19,171 nt of DNA from an uncultured Tissierellia bacterium (GTDB lineage Bacteria > Bacillota > Clostridia > Tissierellales > Peptoniphilaceae): assembly GCA_947278105.1 (NCBI GenBank), contig CAMYOR010000004.1, forward strand, positions 1 through 19,171. Reading direction: 5' to 3'. Below are positions 6,803 to 14,086 of this stretch, one piece after another. Each line of letters starts with the position of its first letter. The stretch's first letter is position 1. Both the position numbers and the translations under genes were made by a program. A model generated the notes under the pieces. It saw only the letters and a program-made list of their open reading frames with translations. It was not told the DNA's origin and searched no databases.

Positions 6803-9268
6803 ATGGCAGAAGATAAAACAAAAAATGATATTTTACCGATTGACCTTGAGAAGGTCATGAAAAGCTCTTATCTGGATTATTCCATGTCGGTGATCATCGG
6901 CAGGGCTTTGCCGGATGTCCGGGATGGGCTAAAGCCGGTACACCGCAGGATTCTCTATGGAATGAACCAGTTGGGTCTGATGCCCGATAAGCCGTACCGT
7001 AAGTCGGCCCGTCTGGTTGGCGATGTCATGGGCCGTTTCCACCCCCATGGCGATTCAGCAATCTATGATGCCGTTGCCCGCCTGGCCCAGCCCTTTAACA
7101 CCCGTTATCTGTTGGCCGATGGTCAAGGAAACTACGGTTCGATTGACGGCGATCGGCCCGCTGCCATGCGTTACACGGAAGTGCGCATGACCCGTCTTGC
7201 CCAGGAGATGCTTCGGGATATCAATAAAAATACGGTGGATTTCCAGCCAAACTTTGATGAAGAGGAGATGGAGCCGGTCGTCCTGCCGGCCCGTTTTCCC
7301 AATCTTTTAGTCAACGGATCGGCGGGAATTGCCGTCGGGATGGCCACGAATATGGCCCCCCACAACCTGGGAGAAACAATTGATGCCTGCGTAGCCTATA
7401 TGAAGGATCCGGAGATTTCTACGGAAAGTCTTATGGAATATCTCCCGGGTCCCGATTTTCCGACGGGCGCCCATATTATGGGAAAAAGCGAGATTAAAAG
7501 AGCCTATAAGACTGGCCGAGGAAAGATTAAGCTAAGGGCCGTGGCGAGAATTGAAGAGGTAAAAAATCGTTTTCGGATTGTCGTCACGGAAATTCCTTAT
7601 CAGGTGAACAAAGCCAAGCTCATTTTAGATATTGCAAAGCTTGTCCGGGAGAAGAAACTGGAAGGAATTTCCGATGTTCGGGATGATACGAACCGGACCG
7701 GCATCCGGATCATTATTGAACTAAAAAGAGATGCCATTCCCAAAGTCGTTTTAAATAACCTTTATAAAAACACCCAGATGGAAACGACCTTTGGGATCAT
7801 TAACCTCGCCTTAGTAGAGGGCCAGCCCAAAATTCTTTCGCTAAAGGATTTGATTCATTATTATGTCCTTCATCAGGAAGAAGTGGTGACCCGAAGAACC
7901 CAGTACGATTTGGAAAAAGCCGAAGCCCGGGCCCATATCATTGAAGGCCTTAAAATTGCCCTGGACCATATTGATGAAATTATAAAAATCATCCGTTCTT
8001 CTTATGACAGCGCCGAAATTAAGAAAATTTTTCTTGAAAGATTTGGTTTAGACGACCTCCAATCTCAGGCCATTTTGGATATGCAGCTAAAAAGGCTCTC
8101 GGGGCTGGAAAGGGAAAAGCTGGATGAGGAGTACGAGGATCTTTTAAAGAAAATCGCCCGATTCAAGGAAATTCTCTCTTCCAAAAGAGTTCTCTATCAA
8201 GTCATTGAAGAGGAAATGGAAGAAATTAAAGAAAAGTATGGGGACGAGAGAAGAACCAAAATTATGCCGGCGGCCGATGAGATCTCCATGGAGGATCTGA
8301 TTAAAGAAGAAGCGATCGTCATCTCGATGACCCAGAAGGGTTATATTAAAAGGACTCCCGTCGACGAATACAAGGTACAGCGAAGGGGAGGAAAGGGAAT
8401 CCGGGGGATGACCACCCAGGAAGACGATTATGTCAAACACCTCTTTGTCGTCTCCTCCCACGATACCATTCTCTTTTTCACAAACTTTGGCACCGCCTAC
8501 CATCTCAATGCCTATGAGATTCCGGAAGGATCAAGGACCGCAAAGGGACAAAATATCATTAACCTTCTGCAGCTGGAGGCCAATGAAAAAGTTGAGGCCA
8601 TGTTCCCAGTCAAGGAAGACGACCGGGATGATAATTCCTACTTTGTCATGGTCACGGTTCAGGGAATCCTCAAAAAGACGGCGGTCAGTCTCTTTAAAAA
8701 TATTCACGCAAAGGGTATCCGCGCCATTCGTCTGGCGGAGGGCGATGAGCTGTGCCTGGTTCGGATTGCCAAAGAAGATGACGAAGTCTTTATGGTTACG
8801 AAGCAGGGAATGTCTATCCACTTTAGCTTAAAAGACGTTCGGCCGATCAGCCGGGATGCTATGGGGGTTAAGGGAATTAGCTTGGCTCCTCAGGATCAGG
8901 TCATTGATACCGACATTGTCGGAGAAAACAACTACATCCTTTGCGTAACGGAATTAGGCTATGGGAAAAAGACTCCGATCAGTCAATATAACCTGCAAAA
9001 CCGGGGAGGAAAGGGCCTAATCACCTACAAGATTACGAAAAAAACAGGCCCACTCATTGCAGCTTTTTTAGTGAAGGAAGATGATGAAGTCCTTTTGATG
9101 AGTCAAAACAACGTCCTGATCCGGCTCAATGTTCAGGATATTTCCACGATTGGCAGGGCCACCCAGGGTGTTAAGCTTAAAGAAGTCGAAAAGGAAAGCG
9201 ACGAGATCGTCGCTGTGGCAAAATATATAGAAGAACCGGACTCCGAACCTAATCAGGAAAAAGAATAA
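6803..9268 (+). CDS. gyrA: DNA gyrase subunit A
   Basis: Breakage-reunion and DNA-wrapping subunit of gyrase, 821 aa, of normal length. The active-site tyrosine is Y124 in AAMRYTEVRM. The quinolone-resistance region reads HPHGDSAIYDA, with S85 and D89 at the E. coli 83 and 87 positions, so no classic resistance substitution is visible. The C-terminal beta-pinwheel starts near the canonical GyrA box QRRGGKG (526-532), which identifies it as gyrase rather than topoisomerase IV. A related blade motif, NRGGKG, occurs later. The C-terminus is a short acidic tail. AAGGA (6790-6794) overlaps the gyrB stop. A STAS gene follows after only 9 bp, so gyrase transcripts probably read into the sigma module. 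Confidence 0.97.
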   Translation: MAEDKTKNDILPIDLEKVMKSSYLDYSMSVIIGRALPDVRDGLKPVHRRILYGMNQLGLMPDKPYRKSARLVGDVMGRFHPHGDSAIYDAVARLAQPFNTRYLLADGQGNYGSIDGDRPAAMRYTEVRMTRLAQEMLRDINKNTVDFQPNFDEEEMEPVVLPARFPNLLVNGSAGIAVGMATNMAPHNLGETIDACVAYMKDPEISTESLMEYLPGPDFPTGAHIMGKSEIKRAYKTGRGKIKLRAVARIEEVKNRFRIVVTEIPYQVNKAKLILDIAKLVREKKLEGISDVRDDTNRTGIRIIIELKRDAIPKVVLNNLYKNTQMETTFGIINLALVEGQPKILSLKDLIHYYVLHQEEVVTRRTQYDLEKAEARAHIIEGLKIALDHIDEIIKIIRSSYDSAEIKKIFLERFGLDDLQSQAILDMQLKRLSGLEREKLDEEYEDLLKKIARFKEILSSKRVLYQVIEEEMEEIKEKYGDERRTKIMPAADEISMEDLIKEEAIVISMTQKGYIKRTPVDEYKVQRRGGKGIRGMTTQEDDYVKHLFVVSSHDTILFFTNFGTAYHLNAYEIPEGSRTAKGQNIINLLQLEANEKVEAMFPVKEDDRDDNSYFVMVTVQGILKKTAVSLFKNIHAKGIRAIRLAEGDELCLVRIAKEDDEVFMVTKQGMSIHFSLKDVRPISRDAMGVKGISLAPQDQVIDTDIVGENNYILCVTELGYGKKTPISQYNLQNRGGKGLITYKITKKTGPLIAAFLVKEDDEVLLMSQNNVLIRLNVQDISTIGRATQGVKLKEVEKESDEIVAVAKYIEEPDSEPNQEKE

Positions 9269-9277
9269 GGAGGATCT

Positions 9278-9604
9278 ATGGCTTTTAATATGAATATAGA
9301 ACAGGTTCCAGAAGGGATCCTCGTCACTTCTGAAGGGGACCTGGACATTAACTCTTCGCCTGAGCTAAGAGAGAGCGTGATTGAAGTCTTAAAAAAGGCC
9401 CCTCAGGAAGTAATCTTTGACTTTACGAACCTGAACTACCTGGATTCCACGGGCCTGGGGGCTTTGATGGCAATATATAAAGTCGCCCAAGCAGGAGGAT
9501 CTTCAATCCATATTCGCAAGGCCAAGAAAAATGTCCGCAAGCTTTTTGCGATCACTGAACTTGACAAGGAATTTATCATGGAGGACAGGGATGGAAACTG
9601 TTAA
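9278..9604 (+). CDS. STAS-domain anti-anti-sigma factor (RsbV/SpoIIAA type)
   Basis: A 108-aa single-domain STAS protein. In partner switching the unphosphorylated form binds the anti-sigma factor and frees sigma. The key motif NYLDSTGLGALM places D56-S57-T58-G59, the phospho-acceptor loop of SpoIIAA (Ser58) and RsbV (Ser56), so acceptor hydroxyls are retained. The N-terminal strand EGILVTSEGDLDINSSPEL and the IIFDFTNLNYLDS-type core are typical of the family. A strong AAGGAGG (9267-9273) overlaps the gyrA stop. Its end overlaps the anti-sigma gene by 14 bp, implying coupled translation and roughly equal dosage. Whether it is the SigB-type or the sporulation SpoIIA-type regulator cannot be settled here. 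Confidence 0.9.
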   Translation: MAFNMNIEQVPEGILVTSEGDLDINSSPELRESVIEVLKKAPQEVIFDFTNLNYLDSTGLGALMAIYKVAQAGGSSIHIRKAKKNVRKLFAITELDKEFIMEDRDGNC

Positions 9605-9926
9605 ATTGATTATTCCTTCCCGGCCCGAGTATGTAACCACGCTGCGGCTGGTCACGGCCTCCCTGGCAAGAGAAATGGGTTTTGACTATGAAGCGGTGGA
9701 GGATTTAAGGGTTTGTGTTTCAGAGCTGGTAAATTATCTTTTACCTTTTAATGACAAGCTCAAGGTAATTTATGAGGAAAAGGAAGAGGGAATGAAGATC
9801 CGCATAAAAGCGGAGATTAAAAATGAACAGAGTCCGGAGGCGGTAATGAGCCGGATGATTTTGGAAAGTTTAATGGATAAAGTTTCTCGAGGCAAGGATG
9901 GGATTTATCTGGTAAAAAACCGATAA
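9591..9926 (+). CDS. degenerate RsbW/SpoIIAB-like anti-sigma factor
   Basis: A 111-aa protein; the start at 9591 follows GAGG (9581-9584). A frame start at 9531 would lie deep inside the STAS gene. Residues 5-45 (IIPSRPEYVTTLRL, REMGFDYEAVEDLRVCVSE) closely follow RsbW, and LESLMDKV (91-98) matches the RsbW helix LMETLMDEV. RsbW and SpoIIAB are about 145-160 aa GHKL serine kinases that bind sigma. Here the segment between these landmarks is much shorter. No DxGxG box is seen, and the GLGL glycines align with MSRM. The N-box Asn lies at E45+3 instead of E+4, where Y49 sits. I infer a sigma-binding protein with little or no ATP-dependent kinase activity. Its place between STAS and sigma genes makes the anti-sigma role likely. 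Confidence 0.8.
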   Translation: METVKLIIPSRPEYVTTLRLVTASLAREMGFDYEAVEDLRVCVSELVNYLLPFNDKLKVIYEEKEEGMKIRIKAEIKNEQSPEAVMSRMILESLMDKVSRGKDGIYLVKNR

Positions 9927-9936
9927 AGGAGCAGCC

Positions 9937-10764
9937 ATGGCCATGGCGAAAAAGAAAAAAACCGAAAAGCAAAGGAGAAAAGCCAAGGAAGAGGCTGAAT
10001 TTCTGGAACTGAGAAGGACCGGGGATCTGGAGCTGAGAAATAAAATTATCACCGATCACCTCTATATCGCAGAAATCTTGGCAAAAAAATACCTGAACCG
10101 GGGAATCGAATATGATGACCTTTTTCAGGTAGCTTCCATTGGCCTGATCTACGCTGTTGACCGGTTTGATGTCAGTAAGGGTTACGCCTTTTCCTCCTTT
10201 GCAACGCCCACCATCATCGGAGAAATTAAACGGCATTTCCGGGATAAGGGATGGGTAATCCGCGTGCCCCGAAGGATCCAAGAGCTTTCTAAAAAAATTA
10301 ACCTGGCCCGAAATGCCCTTTCCCAGGACCTTCAGAGACAGCCAACCGTGGATGATATCGCCGAATATCTCAATGTTAGCGTAGAAGAAGTTCTGGAAGC
10401 CATGGAAGCATCTCAGGTTTATTCCCCACAATCCCTGGACAAATCCTTTGACACCGGGGTGGATGATCGGGAAATGAGCCTAGCGGATGTCCTTGGCGAA
10501 GAAGATGAAAGCTTTGAGAATATCGACTTTAGTGATGTCGTTGAAAAGCTGACCTCCCATCTCAATGACCTGGAAAAGAAAATTTTCTACTACCGTTATT
10601 ACGATAAAAGAACCCAGATTTCTATTGCTGAGGAGCTTCAGGTTTCTCAAATGACGGTGTCACGGATTGAAAAAAAGATTATCCAAAAATTTCGGGATGC
10701 CTTAAATATCCGTCCTGAGGATTTGAAAAAGCCCCCCAAAAGGAAGACCCATTTACCTTCCTAA
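9937..10764 (+). CDS. SigB/SigF/SigG-family RNA polymerase sigma factor
   Basis: A 275-aa sigma-70 family factor without region 1.1. After a basic Lys-rich N-terminus (about 1-18), region 2 is seen in DHLYIAEILAKKYL, YDDLFQVASIGLIYAVDRFD and YAFSSFATPTIIGEIKRHFRD (about 40-103). Region 3 is about 110-160. The region 4 helix-turn-helix is ISIAEELQVSQMTVSRIEKK (228-247). Length and motifs match the SigB/SigF/SigG group, which is controlled by RsbW/SpoIIAB-type anti-sigma factors; the two genes upstream fit this. ATG 9937 follows AAAGGAG (9925-9931); a second ATG lies at 9943. In a spore former it could be SigF. No sporulation gene is present in the window to decide between stress and sporulation roles. 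Confidence 0.9.
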   Translation: MAMAKKKKTEKQRRKAKEEAEFLELRRTGDLELRNKIITDHLYIAEILAKKYLNRGIEYDDLFQVASIGLIYAVDRFDVSKGYAFSSFATPTIIGEIKRHFRDKGWVIRVPRRIQELSKKINLARNALSQDLQRQPTVDDIAEYLNVSVEEVLEAMEASQVYSPQSLDKSFDTGVDDREMSLADVLGEEDESFENIDFSDVVEKLTSHLNDLEKKIFYYRYYDKRTQISIAEELQVSQMTVSRIEKKIIQKFRDALNIRPEDLKKPPKRKTHLPS

Positions 10765-10825
10765 GACTGGGTAAGGCACTCTTTTAAAAAAGACTTTTTT
10801 ATCGAAAAACAAAAGCGGAGGAACC

Positions 10826-12007
10826 ATGGACCGTACGGAGATAGAAAAACAGGAATGGCAGGATCTCTTTGACCAAAGCGGAAAATTAATCGGAAAGCAT
10901 CGAAGGGGAGAGCGGGTTCCCGACGGAGCTTATACAAAGCTGGTTTCCGTTTTTACTTTAAATCACCGGGGCGAAGTCTTGCTTACCCAAAGAGCTGAGA
11001 CGAAAACCTTCGGCCTTCTTTGGGAAAATACAGCAGGAGCCTGCCTTGCCGGAGAAACCGAAAAGCAAGGGGCTTTAAGGGAACTTGCAGAAGAGACGGG
11101 AATCCATGTAAAGGCCGAAGAACTCATTGAGCTAGGCCGATTTGAAACGCCCTCCCGCCATGCTTGGATGTACGGATTTTTTGTCAATAAGGAGCTTCCG
11201 ATTGAAGAGATCGTCCTCCAGCCGGGAGAGACGATCAATGCGAAATGGGTGCCCTTTGATATTGGCCTTACCTATGACGAGAATTTGGCCTGGCCAGTTC
11301 GCTACCGTTTTATCTATTTCTGGAACCAGCTGGAATCCTATCTGGATTCAGAAAAAAATCTCCATCCCTGGCTGGACTGGGCGCAAAATCTTCAGTTCTG
11401 GGCCCAGCAGGGCCAAGCCTATGCCAAAAGCCGCTTTGACAAAGACCGGTATGACCATATTTCTAAAACCGCTTCGGAGATGCTGGCTTATAAGACCGGA
11501 ATTTCCAAAGAAAAGATCTTAAATCTTTTCGCTGGCGAAAAGGGTTATCAAACCCCGAAGATTGAATGCCGGGCGGCTGTTTTTCACGAGAATCGGATTC
11601 TTTTAGTTCAGGAATCCAGCAATTATCTCTGGTCTATGCCAGGAGGCTGGTGCGATATTGGAATTTCTCTTAAAGAAAATATTGAAAAAGAAGTTTTTGA
11701 AGAAGCAGGCGTTGTTGGCAAAGCAGGAAAACTCGTTGCCATCGAAAACCGGTCCTATCACCAATACAAACCCATTCCCTATGAAATTTACAAGTGTTAT
11801 ATACTTTGCCATGTTGAGCAAACAGCGCCCTTGGAAAATGGGATTGAACCCATTCCCACCTTTCGGAGAAATTTGGAAACCTTGAAGGCCGCTTATTTTC
11901 CCCTGGATGCCCTTCCGCCCCTTTCAACAGGAAGGGTGAATGAGGAGGCGATTTGGATGTGCTATGAAGCCAGTAAAGATCCCCATTGGCTGCCGCGGGT
12001 GGATTAA
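10826..12007 (+). CDS. fused double Nudix hydrolase
   Basis: A 393-aa protein with two Nudix domains in one open frame, starting after GGAGG (10817-10821). Domain 1 (about 1-175) resembles isopentenyl-diphosphate-isomerase-like/YfcD Nudix proteins. It has a complete Nudix box from G71 to I93, with E77, R85, E86, E89, E90 and G92. Residues about 181-240 (PWLDWAQNLQFWAQQGQAYA, FDKDRYDHISKTASEML) match the N-terminal helical domain found on YjhB/ADP-ribose-pyrophosphatase-like Nudix proteins. Domain 2 (about 246-393) has PGGWCDIGIS and KEVFEEAGV (288-296), keeping E289, E292 and E293. Positions 280 and 288 are Ile and Lys in place of Glu and Arg, which I recall as common in that subfamily. Substrates cannot be predicted. 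It lies 61 bp after the sigma gene. Confidence 0.88.
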   Translation: MDRTEIEKQEWQDLFDQSGKLIGKHRRGERVPDGAYTKLVSVFTLNHRGEVLLTQRAETKTFGLLWENTAGACLAGETEKQGALRELAEETGIHVKAEELIELGRFETPSRHAWMYGFFVNKELPIEEIVLQPGETINAKWVPFDIGLTYDENLAWPVRYRFIYFWNQLESYLDSEKNLHPWLDWAQNLQFWAQQGQAYAKSRFDKDRYDHISKTASEMLAYKTGISKEKILNLFAGEKGYQTPKIECRAAVFHENRILLVQESSNYLWSMPGGWCDIGISLKENIEKEVFEEAGVVGKAGKLVAIENRSYHQYKPIPYEIYKCYILCHVEQTAPLENGIEPIPTFRRNLETLKAAYFPLDALPPLSTGRVNEEAIWMCYEASKDPHWLPRVD

Positions 12008-12057
12008 AAAATCATTTTCCTGCTTCATTCGTACATTTTGCTTCGACAATATAGAGA

Positions 12058-12063
12058 TATAAT
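12058..12063 (+). promoter_or_regulatory. possible -10 element upstream of exported-protein gene
   Basis: A perfect TATAAT hexamer lies in the 126-bp gap after the Nudix gene. No good -35 hexamer is found 16-18 bp upstream, and there is no TGn extension, so this is a weak promoter call. If it is used, the transcript would begin just before the hairpin at 12077-12106. Confidence 0.25.
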
Positions 12064-12076
12064 AGAAAAAAGAAAC

Positions 12077-12111
12077 AGCATAGAAAGATATTGGTTTTTC
12101 TATGCTTTTTT
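12077..12111 (+). terminator. intrinsic-terminator-like hairpin
   Basis: AGCATAGAAA (12077-12086) pairs perfectly with TTTCTATGCT (12097-12106) across a 10-base loop and is followed by a run of T (12107-12111). It lies after the Nudix gene and about 23 bp before the next start codon. It could terminate the upstream transcript. If the TATAAT at 12058 is used, it could instead act as a leader attenuator. The stem is AT-rich and of modest strength. Confidence 0.55.
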
Positions 12112-12133
12112 ATTCGATCACCAGGAGGCCGGA

Positions 12134-14086
12134 ATGAATAAAAAGAAACAAAACCAGTCCCATCCCGCTCTTTCCCTTTCTGATAAAAGAAAAATGGGAG
12201 CGCTGATCGGCATCATTGTCCTGTCAACGGCTCTTCTTATCTTCTATATTACCCGGGATACCGGTCCAAAAATTGTGAAAGTATCTGAGGATCAGGAATC
12301 TACGGATTATCAGATTTCTGAAAATACCGAAGAAGAGGAGGAATCCAGCGAGAAGTCTGATCTTGGACAAGCCTTTGCCTTTTCTTATTTGCCAGAGGAA
12401 AAGAGTGAGGAGTCTTTCGAAATATCTTCGCCGGAACTTCCGCCGGAAGAAAAAAAGCCCGTTAAGGCAGAAACTCCCCCAAAAAAAGACAAAAAAACCT
12501 ACAAACCCGCGCTTTTAAAAGAACCTCCTGCGGTGGAGACAGAAATTTCTGTCCGTCCGAAGGAAGAAAGCTCCAAAAGAACCGAATCCAATCAGAATAA
12601 GGGTCTTCCTTCTCAAGGGGAGCCCCCAAAAAATGGGAACATAACGGATAAAAAGAGGCAAAATTCTTTAATGGCTTTTGGCCAGCAGATTTTAAACGCC
12701 TCCCCTTACGACCGGCAGAAAATGGGCAATGCTCCGGTTTACTTTTATCAGCATCCCAACCAGCCCATGGGCATTGACCTTCGGTCCGCACCCGGGGAAG
12801 CTTCAAATCTTTATGTCCTGCCGACAGAGAAGGGTTTTGTTGTCATGAACCGGCATCTGATGGCTTTAAAAAATTGGACCGAAGAGGATATTACACGAAA
12901 TCTCTTTGAGGGAAAGGCGATTCCCGGTCTTGTGGAGGTTCGCCAGGTTTCCGAAAAGGAAGCCCTAGCTATTAAAGCAGACCCTTCGCTTGAAACTCTT
13001 CTGGAAGCCCGGGGAACGGGTCAATATCTTGTTTTCTCCCGGGCCCGGGAAGATGCCTGGATGATGGATTCTCTTTTAAGTCAGCTGGGAGAAAAACCGA
13101 TTGACCTTTCCTTCGTTCAAAACACCCTTTCTCCGGACGGGCTAATCGGCATGATCGATCCGCCTAAAGGAAAAGATCCGATGGAGGAATTTTCCGACCT
13201 TAAAAAAAAGCTGAAGTCTGATCCTGGCAGGGTGGAATGGCTTTATCAGCTGCCTTTATATGGACCAGGCAATTACAAGGTGGGCGCCCGGGATCTTCGA
13301 GCCCTGATCCCGGAAACCCATCCTTCCTATAGCTGCGGGACGGCAGATCTTGATGGGGATGGAAATCCTGAATTTCTGATTCACGCCCGCCTGGACCAGG
13401 AAAAAAAGACGGGCCTTCAGGGCTATTACGCAATTCTTACTCCTTCGCCGACGGGCCTGATCACGACGGAAGTCATCACTCACGGAAATGGCCCCCTGAT
13501 AAAAAATGGGAAAGCCTTATTAACCGCCTCCCAGTCGGAAAAGGAGGGAGTCAAGATCCTTCAGATTAGCGAAAACCAATATCCTCCCGGGGGCCATGGA
13601 TGGGTTCCGGCGGAAGTGCATTTTCTTCAGCCCCAGGGTCTGGGCAAAAGCCTGAGCGGAAAGGATCTGGCCCGCCTTTATCCGGATCACTATCTGGTTC
13701 CCCACGAGGGAAAGCTTTACTTGGTTCCCCTGGCAGACTACGATATGCTGATGGACTTTGCTTTAAATAAACTTTTCGGAGGGAGCGAGGTCTTTCTAAA
13801 AGATGCGAATGATCCCCAATCTTTCCCCGCCCAGCGGATTAAGGACCCGGCGGAGTACCTAGCAAAAAAATTCCCGGACCTTCCCTTCCGACAGGAAGAC
13901 TGGTCCAAGGCACAGCCGGCCGGAATGTTCCGAGCGGACCCCATGCCCATTACCTATGAAGACCTGGTCATGGGACCGGGGGGAGGAAAGGGGCCCGATC
14001 AAAGAACGGAGAAGGGGGCGCCCTCTCCGGTTTCGCCTCTTCCTGATGATCCGATGAACCCGGCCATAAAACAGGAGAAAAAATGA
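12134..14086 (+). CDS. membrane-anchored exported protein of unknown function
   Basis: A 650-aa protein I do not recognise. I chose ATG 12134 because AGGAGG (12123-12128) precedes it and the N-terminus MNKKKQNQSH is followed by a single hydrophobic segment (about 22-40), consistent with a signal anchor. A frame start at TTG 12038 would read through the upstream hairpin. Residues about 45-180 are an acidic, then Pro/Lys-rich, low-complexity tether. Residues about 180-620 look globular and include DLDGDGNPE (405-413), a DxDxDG calcium-loop motif like those of FG-GAP, dockerin or EF-hand repeats. The C-terminus is Gly/Pro-rich. Its stop overlaps the walJ start (ATGA), so the two are translationally coupled. 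A cell-envelope role is inferred from anchor and context only. Confidence 0.8.
   Translation: MNKKKQNQSHPALSLSDKRKMGALIGIIVLSTALLIFYITRDTGPKIVKVSEDQESTDYQISENTEEEEESSEKSDLGQAFAFSYLPEEKSEESFEISSPELPPEEKKPVKAETPPKKDKKTYKPALLKEPPAVETEISVRPKEESSKRTESNQNKGLPSQGEPPKNGNITDKKRQNSLMAFGQQILNASPYDRQKMGNAPVYFYQHPNQPMGIDLRSAPGEASNLYVLPTEKGFVVMNRHLMALKNWTEEDITRNLFEGKAIPGLVEVRQVSEKEALAIKADPSLETLLEARGTGQYLVFSRAREDAWMMDSLLSQLGEKPIDLSFVQNTLSPDGLIGMIDPPKGKDPMEEFSDLKKKLKSDPGRVEWLYQLPLYGPGNYKVGARDLRALIPETHPSYSCGTADLDGDGNPEFLIHARLDQEKKTGLQGYYAILTPSPTGLITTEVITHGNGPLIKNGKALLTASQSEKEGVKILQISENQYPPGGHGWVPAEVHFLQPQGLGKSLSGKDLARLYPDHYLVPHEGKLYLVPLADYDMLMDFALNKLFGGSEVFLKDANDPQSFPAQRIKDPAEYLAKKFPDLPFRQEDWSKAQPAGMFRADPMPITYEDLVMGPGGGKGPDQRTEKGAPSPVSPLPDDPMNPAIKQEKK

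Noticed and set aside
7040..7075. Possible quinolone-resistance change in GyrA
   Set aside because: Residues S85 and D89 are the sensitive-type residues at the E. coli 83/87 positions.
9531..9590. Upstream extension of the anti-sigma gene
   Set aside because: It would lie inside the STAS coding region. The ATG at 9591 has a GAGG site and matches the RsbW N-terminus.
9817..10431. 204-aa minus-strand frame
   Set aside because: It lies opposite the clearly coding anti-sigma and sigma genes, with no recognisable motifs. It is a shadow of biased codon use.
11640..11715. Second Nudix box possibly inactive (Ile280, Lys288 at Glu/Arg positions)
   Set aside because: The catalytic Glu cluster 289/292/293 is kept, and these substitutions are, as I recall, common in the YjhB-type subfamily, so inactivation is not supported.
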